From Muribaculaceae bacterium (GTDB lineage: Bacteria > Bacteroidota > Bacteroidia > Bacteroidales > Muribaculaceae), in the NCBI GenBank assembly GCA_017547845.1, contig JAFYNZ010000027.1:1-47557 (forward strand): a DNA stretch of 47,557 nt. Reading direction: 5' to 3'. Position 1 is the first letter of the stretch; each line of letters opens with the position of its first letter. Positions 15,923-24,140 of the stretch are shown in pieces. The translations under genes were made by a program, and so were the position numbers. Below the pieces are notes generated by a model that was not told where the DNA came from, did not search any database, and saw only the letters and a program-made list of their open reading frames with translations.

Positions 15923-16960
15923 ATGGCTAAGCAGACACAATCTCCCTACAATAGCATTCTTGCAGATATTCGCAAAAAGAAATTTGCTCCCATCTACATA
16001 TTAATGGGGGAAGAAGCCTATTTCATTGACGAACTCACTAATGCTCTGCAAGAGTTAGTCATTCCTGAAGATGAACGAGATTTCAATCAAACTATTCTTT
16101 ACGGAGCCGATGCCACAATGGAAATGGTCACAAATACTGCTCGACAATTTCCTGTAATGGCTGAAAAGCAACTCGTCATGCTTAAAGAAGCACAGACACT
16201 TCATGATGCCAAACGACAACTTGAAAAGATAGCTCCATATGCAGCAAACCCTGTCATGTCGACAGTGCTTGTCATCACATTCAAGGGCGACTCCTTAAGC
16301 GCAACCTCCAAATTAATAAAAGAAACTACAAAAGCAGGCGGTGTCGTTTTTGAAAGCAAAAAGATTCAAGAATGGCAGCTCGAATCTATGATCAAAGACT
16401 ACTGCAAAGAGCACTCGATTAAGATAGACACCAAATCAGCTGCAATCCTCGGTGAATTTATAGGCACAAACCTTAAGCGTCTCTTTAGTGAAATCGAAAA
16501 GCTAATGGTCTCTCTGCCTTCAGATTCACGAGTCATTACGCCGGAACTGATTGAACGCAACATCGGATTTAGTAAAGACTTCAACAATTTCGAGTTAATT
16601 AAAGCAATTGCCTCGCGCAACTATGCTAAAACAATGCAGATAGTCGACTACTTCGAAAGCAACCCAAAGCAAAACCCTGTGATAGTTTCCACTTCGATGG
16701 TGTTCAATCTATTCTCCAATATTCTGCTTGCTCACTATGCTCCCGATAAATCCGATAATGGATTGATGGCACAACTCAGAGTAAAATTTCCTCGTCAGTT
16801 AGAAGACATCAAAGCTGGCATGAGGTCCTACAACGCACGAAGAGCTATATCTATCATTAGTGCAATTCGCGAGTTAGACTGCAAAAGCAAGGGCATAAAC
16901 TCCCAACAGAAAGACTACTCACTACTTAAAGAGTTAGTTTATAAAATATTCACTATATAG
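15923..16960 (+). CDS. holA: DNA polymerase III delta subunit
   Basis: A 345-residue clamp-loader subunit that opens the beta sliding clamp. The sequence has the delta-family start (PIYILMGEEAYFIDELTNAL near residue 24-43), the degenerate AAA+ core with VLVITFKGD, and the C-terminal collar segment with DFNNFELIKAIASRN and the terminal QQKDYSLLKELVYKIF. The low conservation is normal for this subunit. The gene begins on the base after the CPBP stop codon, so translational coupling is likely. Confidence 0.93.
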   Translation: MAKQTQSPYNSILADIRKKKFAPIYILMGEEAYFIDELTNALQELVIPEDERDFNQTILYGADATMEMVTNTARQFPVMAEKQLVMLKEAQTLHDAKRQLEKIAPYAANPVMSTVLVITFKGDSLSATSKLIKETTKAGGVVFESKKIQEWQLESMIKDYCKEHSIKIDTKSAAILGEFIGTNLKRLFSEIEKLMVSLPSDSRVITPELIERNIGFSKDFNNFELIKAIASRNYAKTMQIVDYFESNPKQNPVIVSTSMVFNLFSNILLAHYAPDKSDNGLMAQLRVKFPRQLEDIKAGMRSYNARRAISIISAIRELDCKSKGINSQQKDYSLLKELVYKIFTI

Positions 16961-16970
16961 CTAAACATTA

Positions 16971-17726
16971 ATGATTTACTATTTTTCAGGAACAGGAAAC
17001 TCACGATACATCGCAGAGCAGTTAGCCGACAAAATGACGGATCGTGCGACATTCATTCCTACTGCAGATTTTAATGGATATACAGATGTCATCGGATTTG
17101 TCTTTCCTATATACTCATGGGGTGTTCCACCAATTGTGTTGGATTTCATCGAAAGTCTTCCTCACTGCGAAAATCGCAATATCTATAGTTATATGGTGGC
17201 GACTTGCGGCGACGATATAGGTCTCTCCACAGAGATGCTCCGTGATGCACTCACAAAGAAAGGCATAACACTTAATGCTGCATTTTCTGTTCAGATGCCC
17301 AACACCTATGTGCTACTACCCGGATTTGATGTTGACTCCACAGAAGTCGAAAACAAGAAATTGAAGGCAGCAGAGCAGCGCATTAACGAGATTGCCAACA
17401 TACTAAACAGTCGTAAAGAGGTGATCGATGTCACAAAGGGGAGCATACCATGGCTGAAGACAAAAGTAGTGTATCCTTTGTTTACAAAATATGGTATTGA
17501 CACAAAGAAATGGCACACAACCATCGACTGCACCGGATGTGGAATGTGTAGCAAGATATGTCCTGTATCAAACATCAGCATCGTTGATGGTCATCCCAAA
17601 TGGGGGAAACAATGTGTTTCATGCACTGCATGCTATCATACTTGTCCACATAACGCCATTAAATACGGCAACCTCACTACCACGAAAGGACAATATCGCA
17701 CGCTGATTAAGAAGTCGTTTAAATAA
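16971..17726 (+). CDS. EFR1-type flavodoxin/ferredoxin fusion protein
   Basis: A 251-residue protein with an N-terminal flavodoxin-like domain (YYFSGTGNSRYIAEQ at residues 3-17 binds FMN phosphate; FVFPIYSWGVPP at 43-54) and a C-terminal pair of 4Fe-4S clusters with cysteines at 187, 190, 193, 197 and 215, 218, 221, 225. This layout is called the EFR1 family. Such proteins pass electrons in anaerobes; the partner is unknown. It ends the udk-to-EFR1 run and is followed by a strong bidirectional hairpin. Confidence 0.9.
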   Translation: MIYYFSGTGNSRYIAEQLADKMTDRATFIPTADFNGYTDVIGFVFPIYSWGVPPIVLDFIESLPHCENRNIYSYMVATCGDDIGLSTEMLRDALTKKGITLNAAFSVQMPNTYVLLPGFDVDSTEVENKKLKAAEQRINEIANILNSRKEVIDVTKGSIPWLKTKVVYPLFTKYGIDTKKWHTTIDCTGCGMCSKICPVSNISIVDGHPKWGKQCVSCTACYHTCPHNAIKYGNLTTTKGQYRTLIKKSFK

Positions 17727-17746
17727 GTTTTCACAACTTAATATCA

Positions 17747-17787
17747 AAGCCTCATCAACCACTTATAGCAAGTCATTGATGAGGCTT
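17747..17787. terminator. Bidirectional terminator between EFR1 and ABC permease genes
   Basis: AAGCCTCATCAA (17747-17758) pairs perfectly with TTGATGAGGCTT (17776-17787) around a 17-base loop, between convergent genes. Confidence 0.85.
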
Positions 17788-17805
17788 AATTATGAGTCTG
17801 AGTTC

Positions 17806-18708
17806 TTACTTTGAACGCAAGAAAGTTACAATATCTTTAGGACTGAATTTCTTTCCTTTAAGCAAGAGAGCAGAAGTGTAGATCTTGCCGGCAAATGATA
17901 ATGTCGTTAATGCAGAGGCATAAAGCACTGCAACGGATATAAGCGACTGCAAGAGCGACAACGAGCCCGATATAGCACCGACTACTGCCACTGTTGGACT
18001 TGTGAGAGGAATGTAGTTGCACCATGTTGTCAACATAGAGTCTTGATTATCAACTGCAAACATTCCTATATAGAACGAGCCGAGAAGTATGAATGTCAGA
18101 ATAGTCATATACTCTTGATTCTCATTGTTTTTATCAGTCAATGCTCCGACAGCTGCAAACATAGAACCATAGAACACATATCCACCAATGAAGTAAATAA
18201 TAGCCCACATCAATGCCTTGAGAGCATCAAGGTTGAAAATTTCACCGATTGGTATAGAGATAGGAGCAAAGAGATAAAGCACCATTATCATCAACCCGAT
18301 TAAAAGTCCCCAAAGTAGCAATTGAGTCAGACCAACCAATCCGACACTGATCACCTTTGCGAGCATCATATCTCGTCCGGGAACTGACGCAACTATGATT
18401 TCCACAATTCGATTGGTCTTCTCATTCTTTACTTTGTTGAATATCTGTGCTCCATAGACCATCACAAACAATGTCAGAAACATTCCACACAACATTCCGA
18501 CAATCTGCATTCCCGAAAGATCGTCATGAGGACCGGGAGCAGTAGGAGAGACCGTATTGGTCAACGCATCAGAATCTTGAGCCAAAAATCCAATGAACAT
18601 TCCGAAACCCAATACCAACACCGGCATCAAGAATGTCGCAATCCAAAAACCTTTACCACGAATGTCCATCATGTATTCGTGATATATAATTGTCTTCAAT
18701 CTATTCAT
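17806..18708 (-). CDS. ABC-2 type transporter permease (NatB-like)
   Basis: A 300-residue membrane subunit with about six helices. The first (residues about 20-40) follows the start YHEYMMDIRGKGFW, and the NatB-like segment KVKNEKTNRIVEIIVASVPGR sits near residues 91-110 at the coupling region. Together with the ATPase encoded 2 bases upstream it forms an exporter of the Na+/multidrug or antimicrobial type (NatAB in Bacillus). The exported substrate is unknown. The length is short for NatB (usually about 390), because the large extracytoplasmic loop after helix 1 is reduced. Confidence 0.85.
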   Translation of the reverse strand: MNRLKTIIYHEYMMDIRGKGFWIATFLMPVLVLGFGMFIGFLAQDSDALTNTVSPTAPGPHDDLSGMQIVGMLCGMFLTLFVMVYGAQIFNKVKNEKTNRIVEIIVASVPGRDMMLAKVISVGLVGLTQLLLWGLLIGLMIMVLYLFAPISIPIGEIFNLDALKALMWAIIYFIGGYVFYGSMFAAVGALTDKNNENQEYMTILTFILLGSFYIGMFAVDNQDSMLTTWCNYIPLTSPTVAVVGAISGSLSLLQSLISVAVLYASALTTLSFAGKIYTSALLLKGKKFSPKDIVTFLRSK

Positions 18709-18710
18709 AA

Positions 18711-19652
18711 TTACAAATTTTTGTTTGGTATTTCACCGACTGTATATTTGATAAAAATATCATTGAGAGAGGGGAGTACCTCCTCAAAATGCAATATCTC
18801 AGCTTGCATGCTTATCGCTTGCAGAATGTCGTTATTCGACACATTCGGTCGACGACGAATGCTATATGTTGTGCCTTTACGCCAATCCTTTGAGTCAATC
18901 TGCTCTATAGACTCTACTACTTCCGAATCCATTGCTAGACCTACAGACAATGGTGAACGCGTAGTTAACTCAAGTTTGCCGGTTTTATTTGCCTCTTTGA
19001 TATCTTCGATGCGACCGCTGAGCAACATTTGTCCTCGATTGATCAAAGCAATATCACTACACATTTCTTCAATAGCCGGCATGTTATGACTTGACAACAT
19101 CACTGTGACATTGCGATTGTGGAGGCGATTGATAAGTTGAGTCAGCAATGCACCATTGATTGGGTCAAAACCGCTAAATGGCTCATCAAGAATCACAAGT
19201 TCAGGATCATGCACAAGTGTTGAGATTATCTGCACCTTCTGCTGGTTACCCTTCGACAACTCTTCGACCTTGCGTTTGCCATCAGACGATAGTTCGAAAA
19301 GTTCCATATATTCCTTCATATTTTGACGCAACATCGACTTCTCTCCCCCTTTCAAGAGTCCGAAATACATTATCTGTTCCTCGACTTGCATCTTACCATA
19401 AAGACCTCTCTCTTCAGGCATATATCCAAGATAGTGAGATGTAGCGAGCGAGACATCCTCACCATTAATTTTAACGCTACCACTATCTTTGACCAAAATA
19501 CTGTTTATAATACGCAGCAACGTAGTTTTACCCGCTCCATTAGGACCAAGCAAACCAAAAATCGAGCCTCTCGTCACATCTAAATCGACATTATCGAGAG
19601 CCTTGAGTTGGCCATACTGCTTATTTAGCGACTTAATTTCTAATATATTCAT
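18711..19652 (-). CDS. ABC transporter ATP-binding protein (NatA-like)
   Basis: A 313-residue ATPase of the DrrA/NatA group. Walker A is GPNGAGKT near residues 36-43, YMPEERGLYGKM is characteristic of NatA-type proteins, the signature is LSKGNQQKV with K replacing the second-position G of LSGGQ, also as in NatA, and Walker B is LVILDEPFSGFDP. The C-terminal domain (about 220-313) is the DUF4162-type extension that binds the permease. It is the first gene of the pair, with a well-placed promoter. Confidence 0.92.
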   Translation of the reverse strand: MNILEIKSLNKQYGQLKALDNVDLDVTRGSIFGLLGPNGAGKTTLLRIINSILVKDSGSVKINGEDVSLATSHYLGYMPEERGLYGKMQVEEQIMYFGLLKGGEKSMLRQNMKEYMELFELSSDGKRKVEELSKGNQQKVQIISTLVHDPELVILDEPFSGFDPINGALLTQLINRLHNRNVTVMLSSHNMPAIEEMCSDIALINRGQMLLSGRIEDIKEANKTGKLELTTRSPLSVGLAMDSEVVESIEQIDSKDWRKGTTYSIRRRPNVSNNDILQAISMQAEILHFEEVLPSLNDIFIKYTVGEIPNKNL

Positions 19653-19725
19653 ATCCGTATATCTTTATCTGTTAGACTCAATAACGACGAAAAAACTTCA
19701 TTATGTCCCAACAATTTATGTTCCA

Positions 19726-19757
19726 CAAAGTTAAATGATTTTTTTAATTTCAACAAC
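19726..19757 (-). promoter_or_regulatory. Promoter of the NatA/NatB-like exporter
   Basis: On the minus strand TTG (19756-19754), 20 bases, then TAACTTTG (19733-19726), predicting a leader of about 65 bases. Confidence 0.7.
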
Positions 19758-19883
19758 TATTTTCCATATCACAACCCATTAACATCAAATCAGACCGTAA
19801 AAATCGTATTATCTTATCCGTAAACATGGTTTGCAATACTATCTATAAAAATTAGTCCCTGACGATGAATAGACAATAAAAAA

Positions 19884-19909
19884 ACGTGGACTAAATACTC
19901 CATCTACGT
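19884..19909 (-). terminator. Terminator of the structured RNA
   Basis: On the minus strand ACG-TAGA-TGGA pairs with TCCA-CGT around an A/T-rich loop, followed by a run of T (19878-19884 read in reverse). Confidence 0.6.
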
Positions 19910-20098
19910 TATCTGAGGTATCGCCAAACACCTTGCATTCGTATACGAGTAAAAAGCCCACGGATAGCCGTGAGCATTAACTTTCACTCTTGAATGCTAC
20001 TTTAATTTTGGCGAAATTTCAGATAACAAGAATAAAGCTAACGCTTATTTATTATATGTCTTTTAATCCTTTTTTGTCACATAGGCATGTTCTGTTTT
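19884..20098 (-). ncRNA. Structured small RNA, 6S RNA-like (candidate ssrS)
   Basis: A complete transcription unit for a roughly 215-base RNA. Its promoter is exact, its end is a hairpin followed by six T, and between them nested stems form one long interrupted rod: 19908-19916 with 20019-20027 (9 bp), 19922-19928 with 20007-20013 (7 bp), 19935-19940 with 19992-19997 (6 bp), 19947-19950 with 19986-19989, and the terminal 19956-19963 with 19968-19975 (8 bp, loop of four). The 5' part (20060-20098) can form a separate CACATA/TATGTG hairpin. No protein frame is present. A rod with internal loops between a closing stem and a terminal hairpin is the 6S RNA plan, but the family assignment is by shape only. 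Confidence 0.6.
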
Positions 20099-20104
20099 AT
20101 GTGG

Positions 20105-20136
20105 CAAAGTTATAAAAAAATCCTATTGCCTCCAAA
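20105..20136 (-). promoter_or_regulatory. Promoter of the structured RNA
   Basis: On the minus strand TTTG (20136-20133), exactly 20 bases, then TAACTTTG followed by C (20112-20104): the best promoter match in the window together with those of dnaE and trxA. No coding frame follows it. Confidence 0.8.
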
Positions 20137-20242
20137 TGTATTTTGTTTGTAAAATTTTGATTAATACGCTAAACATATAGCCAACCTATTTAAGTTAAAA
20201 AAGCACAATTGTCGAGAAAATCAAAGAAAATCTATTTAAACT

Positions 20243-20274
20243 ATTGGAAATATGAGAATTAATCATTAACTTTG
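20243..20274 (+). promoter_or_regulatory. Promoter of the recJ-recQ-umuC unit
   Basis: ATTG (20243-20246), 20 bases, then TAACTTTG and C (20267-20275), with a leader of about 150 bases before recJ. Confidence 0.7.
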
Positions 20275-20430
20275 CCAATCTCTATGCCTCGTGAGCACAT
20301 TAATGATTTTAAACCTCAACAAATTCATAGCATTTTATGCTTATTTTTAGCTTTTTAGCATATAGAACTATGAAATATGTCGAGTCATATTATTGTGCAA
20401 TAACAAAACGAAAATAAAAAGACACTATAT

Positions 20431-22161
20431 ATGATTGGTAAATGGAACTATTTACCGCTAACACCATTTCAGCAACAAGAGGCAGAGACGCTACGAAAAC
20501 ATTGCAACGACAACTCCGCAGTGGCTGAGTTAATGATACGTCGAGGTATCAAGACGCCACACGATGCAGATCGTTTTATAACGCCCGCCATCAGTGATCT
20601 TCACGATCCTTTCTTAATGCCGGATATGGACAAAGCGGTAAACCGCTTGAATAAGGCGATGGGTGCCAAAGAAAGAATTATGGTCTATGGTGACTATGAT
20701 GTCGATGGCACAACTGCTGTGGCGTTGGTCTATAAATACCTACAAAACTACTACAGCAATATCGAATACTATATCCCGACTCGTTACGAGGAAGGCTATG
20801 GCATCTCGATGAAAAGTATCGAATACGCAGAGCAGAACGATGTCAAGCTGATTATCGTTCTCGATTGTGGTATCAAGGCTATTAAAGAGATAGCTTATGC
20901 TAAGGAGCGTGGCATCGATTTCATCATCTGCGACCACCATGTGCCTGATGAAGAAATCCCTGACGCTGTGGCTATCCTTAATCCTAAGATGCCGGGTAGC
21001 ACTTATCCATGCCCACACCTAAGCGGATGCGGTGTTGGCTTCAAGTTTATGCAGGCTTTTGCTCTCAGCAATGGCTTGACCAACCACAATGAGTTGGAGT
21101 CACTCCTCGACCTTGTCGCTGTCAGCATTGCTGCCGACATTGTGCCTATTGTAGACGAAAACCGCATCATGGCTTTCCATGGTCTGCGACGCATCAATTC
21201 TAATCCCAACCTTGGGCTTAGAAGCATCATTCGTATCTGCAAACTCACCAACAAGGAAATCACCATCAGCGATGTCATTTTCAAAATTGGCCCACGCATC
21301 AATGCTTCCGGACGTATGCAAAGTGGTATGGAAGCTGTTGAGCTTCTTGTCACTCGTGACCTTCATGAAGCATACGAGAAGGGACAGAACATCGACCAAT
21401 ACAATAAGGACCGTAAGGAACTTGACAAACGCATCACCGATGAAGCTAACGCACTTATTGAAAACAATGTCAATATCGTGCAAGGCAAAAAGTCAATCGT
21501 TATCTACAACAAGAATTGGCACAAAGGCATCATCGGTATCGTTGCATCGCGACTCACCGAGCTATATTACAAGCCTTCTGTTGTGCTTACGCTCGTGAAC
21601 GGCATGGCCACAGGTTCTTCTCGTTCGGTGCAAGGGTTTGACATCTATTCGGCTGTCAATTCTGCTCGCGATTTGCTTGAAAACTTTGGCGGACACACTT
21701 ACGCTGTCGGACTATCAATGAAAGAAGAGAATATCCCTGAATTTATTCAGCGATTTGAGGACTATGTATCAACCCACATCCAACCTCATCAACTTTCACC
21801 TCACACCGACATCGATGCTGTCATCGACTTCTCACAGATTACTCCTGAGTTGATCGCTTACCTCAGAAAATTTAATCCGTATGGACCGGGCAACCAAAAG
21901 CCTGTGTTCTGGACTAAGAATGTTTTTGACTTCGGTACAAGTAAACTCGTCGGCAAAAACCTCGAGCATATCAAACTTGAACTTGAAGACAATAGCACAA
22001 GTCGCGTCATAAACGCTATCGCTTTCAATATGGCGAAATACTTTGAACACATCCATGCTCATAAGCCTATCGACATCTGCTATACTATCGAGCACAACAA
22101 GCAGGCAAACCGTAGCGATGCTGTTCAATTAATGATTAAAGACATCCGTCTTTCCGAATAA
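20431..22161 (+). CDS. recJ: Single-stranded-DNA exonuclease RecJ
   Basis: A 576-residue 5'-to-3' exonuclease of the DHH phosphoesterase family, used in recombination, mismatch and base-excision repair. Motif I is YGDYDVDG at 86-93, LDCGIK lies near 145, the DHH triad is D168-H169-H170, and SGCGVGFKF follows near 198. The DHHA1 domain holds IGIVASRLTE and GGHTYAVGLSM, and a C-terminal OB-like domain begins around residue 470. It is complete. It leads a repair operon in which recQ follows by 50 bases; RecJ and RecQ work together in end processing in the RecF pathway. Confidence 0.97.
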   Translation: MIGKWNYLPLTPFQQQEAETLRKHCNDNSAVAELMIRRGIKTPHDADRFITPAISDLHDPFLMPDMDKAVNRLNKAMGAKERIMVYGDYDVDGTTAVALVYKYLQNYYSNIEYYIPTRYEEGYGISMKSIEYAEQNDVKLIIVLDCGIKAIKEIAYAKERGIDFIICDHHVPDEEIPDAVAILNPKMPGSTYPCPHLSGCGVGFKFMQAFALSNGLTNHNELESLLDLVAVSIAADIVPIVDENRIMAFHGLRRINSNPNLGLRSIIRICKLTNKEITISDVIFKIGPRINASGRMQSGMEAVELLVTRDLHEAYEKGQNIDQYNKDRKELDKRITDEANALIENNVNIVQGKKSIVIYNKNWHKGIIGIVASRLTELYYKPSVVLTLVNGMATGSSRSVQGFDIYSAVNSARDLLENFGGHTYAVGLSMKEENIPEFIQRFEDYVSTHIQPHQLSPHTDIDAVIDFSQITPELIAYLRKFNPYGPGNQKPVFWTKNVFDFGTSKLVGKNLEHIKLELEDNSTSRVINAIAFNMAKYFEHIHAHKPIDICYTIEHNKQANRSDAVQLMIKDIRLSE

Positions 22162-22170
22162 CATTAACTT

Positions 22171-22195
22171 GAGGAGGTGGTCGTGCCGCCTCCTC
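22171..22195 (+). other. Intercistronic hairpin between recJ and recQ
   Basis: GAGGAGGTGG and CCGCCTCCTC form a 10-pair stem in RNA (one G-U) with a 5-base loop and no T-run. It may stabilise or process the transcript rather than end it. Confidence 0.6.
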
Positions 22196-22211
22196 ATTCA
22201 CTCATAATACA

Positions 22212-24137
22212 ATGAACAATCAACTGACACTGACATTAAAGAAACACTGGGGTTACGACTCTTTTCGTCCCTTACAAGAAGACATCATCAACTCTGTGCT
22301 TGATGGTCATGACACTCTCGGACTTATGCCGACAGGTGGAGGCAAATCCATTACGTTTCAAGTTCCGGGAATGATACTGGAGGGTTTGACCATTGTCATC
22401 ACTCCTCTCATCTCTTTGATGAAAGACCAAGTCGACAACCTACGACAAAAACAGATAAAGGCTGTCTATTTCCATGCCGGAATGACCCACAAGGAAATAA
22501 CTCTCGCATGGGAGAAACTTGTGAATGCCAAGTGTAAATTCCTATACGTTTCACCCGAAAGACTATCAAGCGAAAAGTTCTGCATGGAACTCAAATCGCT
22601 TCCTGTGAAACTCGTAGTCATCGATGAAGCACACTGCATCTCTCAGTGGGGCTATGACTTCAGACCATCCTACTTTAATATAAGTAAGCTTAGGAAAATC
22701 CACCCGGATGCTCCATTTCTTGCACTGACAGCTACGGCAACGCCCGAAGTTGTCAAAGACATCTGCGACAAACTGCAATTCCGTCAAGGTCATAAGATAT
22801 TTAAGAAAAGTTTTTCCCGACCAAACATTCAATACATCGTACGACCTACCGACTCCAAGATTCAGCAGATTGTTCATATCTTAAGTCGTGTCCAAGGCAC
22901 GGCTATAGTTTATGTCCGAAGTCGCAAACGCACCAAAGAGATTGCCGAGCAACTCATAGCTCAAGGCATCTCAGCCGCCAACTATCACGCTGGTCTTAGT
23001 TTTGAAGACAAGCAAGTGCGCCAAGATGCATGGAAGGATGGTTCGTTGCGCGTAATAGTTGCAACCAACGCATTCGGCATGGGTATTGACAAACCCGATG
23101 TCCGCATTGTTATCCACCATGACCTTCCTCCATCACTGGAAGAATATTATCAAGAGGCAGGACGTGCAGGACGCGACGGACTGAAATCTTATGCTGTCAT
23201 ATTACCATCAGCCAACGACAAGGCCCAACTACGCAGAAAAGTGACCGAGGCATTCCCTCCTCGCAAAACCATTTTAAGTATCTACGACTTCCTTTGCGAT
23301 TACCTCAACGTATTTGATGGCGAAGGCTACAACAAACTATGCGAATTCAATGCCTTTAAATTTTGCGAGACATTCAGTTTGCACGAGAAAACAATGACAG
23401 CATCTCTAAAATTGCTGACAGCTGCACGCTACATCGAATACATCGAAGAGACCGAAACTCGCTCACGCGTTATGATTACGGCTCAAAAGGAAGAATTGTA
23501 TGACATAAAAGCAGTCAACAGTTTCACCGACATTGTGCTTAAAACGGTCCTCCGACTATACCCCGGACTATTTGCCGATTATGTCTTCATCAACGAGACT
23601 GAAATCTCTCGCAAGTCAATGCGCACTGAAGAGGAAGTCTACACTGCATTGCTTGAGTTGACAAGACTCGGCATACTTCATTATATCCCTCGCAAACGGA
23701 CTCCATACATCTATTTCCCTACAGCTCGCGAAAACTCTAAATATCTTCAAATCCCAAAATCGGTATATGAAGACCGAAAGGAGATTATGAGTAAGCGCAC
23801 TGAGGCCATTATAGACTACACCTACTCGTCAGAAACATGTCGAGTGGAGAAAATGCTCCGTTACTTTGGAGAAACTGATGCTCGTCCATGTGGCACTTGC
23901 GATGTCTGTCTAAGTCATAAAAAGACAAGTCTAAGTCTTCGTCAGCAGACTCTTCGTAAAGAAGAATTGCTCGAAAAACTCCTACAATTATTGCAACAAA
24001 GCAATTATGGATTGACGCTCAATAAAATATGTATGCACTTCATCTCACAACAAGATGAGGTGAGCGATTTATTGGCATATCTATGCGACGAGGGGTTTGT
24101 TAAGTTTGACAACGGATTGTATCACTATAAACGATAG
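22212..24137 (+). CDS. recQ: ATP-dependent DNA helicase RecQ
   Basis: A 641-residue superfamily 2 helicase that unwinds DNA 3' to 5' for recombination and fork repair. Motif 0 is GYDSFRPLQEDII, Walker A is TGGGKS at 41-46, the DEAH box is at 138-141 followed by the RecQ aromatic-rich loop CISQWGYDFR, and motif VI is YQEAGRAGRDG near 320. The zinc-binding domain supplies CRVEKML and CGTCDVC, and a winged-helix domain follows. No clear HRDC domain is seen at the C-terminus, which is short. It is encoded between recJ and umuC with only 3 bases before umuC. Confidence 0.97.
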   Translation: MNNQLTLTLKKHWGYDSFRPLQEDIINSVLDGHDTLGLMPTGGGKSITFQVPGMILEGLTIVITPLISLMKDQVDNLRQKQIKAVYFHAGMTHKEITLAWEKLVNAKCKFLYVSPERLSSEKFCMELKSLPVKLVVIDEAHCISQWGYDFRPSYFNISKLRKIHPDAPFLALTATATPEVVKDICDKLQFRQGHKIFKKSFSRPNIQYIVRPTDSKIQQIVHILSRVQGTAIVYVRSRKRTKEIAEQLIAQGISAANYHAGLSFEDKQVRQDAWKDGSLRVIVATNAFGMGIDKPDVRIVIHHDLPPSLEEYYQEAGRAGRDGLKSYAVILPSANDKAQLRRKVTEAFPPRKTILSIYDFLCDYLNVFDGEGYNKLCEFNAFKFCETFSLHEKTMTASLKLLTAARYIEYIEETETRSRVMITAQKEELYDIKAVNSFTDIVLKTVLRLYPGLFADYVFINETEISRKSMRTEEEVYTALLELTRLGILHYIPRKRTPYIYFPTARENSKYLQIPKSVYEDRKEIMSKRTEAIIDYTYSSETCRVEKMLRYFGETDARPCGTCDVCLSHKKTSLSLRQQTLRKEELLEKLLQLLQQSNYGLTLNKICMHFISQQDEVSDLLAYLCDEGFVKFDNGLYHYKR

Positions 24138-24140
24138 ACT

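Larger units (their letters stand above)
19653..20430. other. 778-base gene-free region with an RNA gene and two promoters
   Basis: From left to right it holds the leader and promoter of the ABC exporter (19653-19757), an A+T-rich spacer, a structured minus-strand RNA with terminator (19884-20098) and promoter (20105-20136), then the promoter (20243-20274) and about 150-base leader of recJ. The leader contains two 15-codon frames starting at ATG 20303 and ATG 20370, without evidence of translation. Confidence 0.7.
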
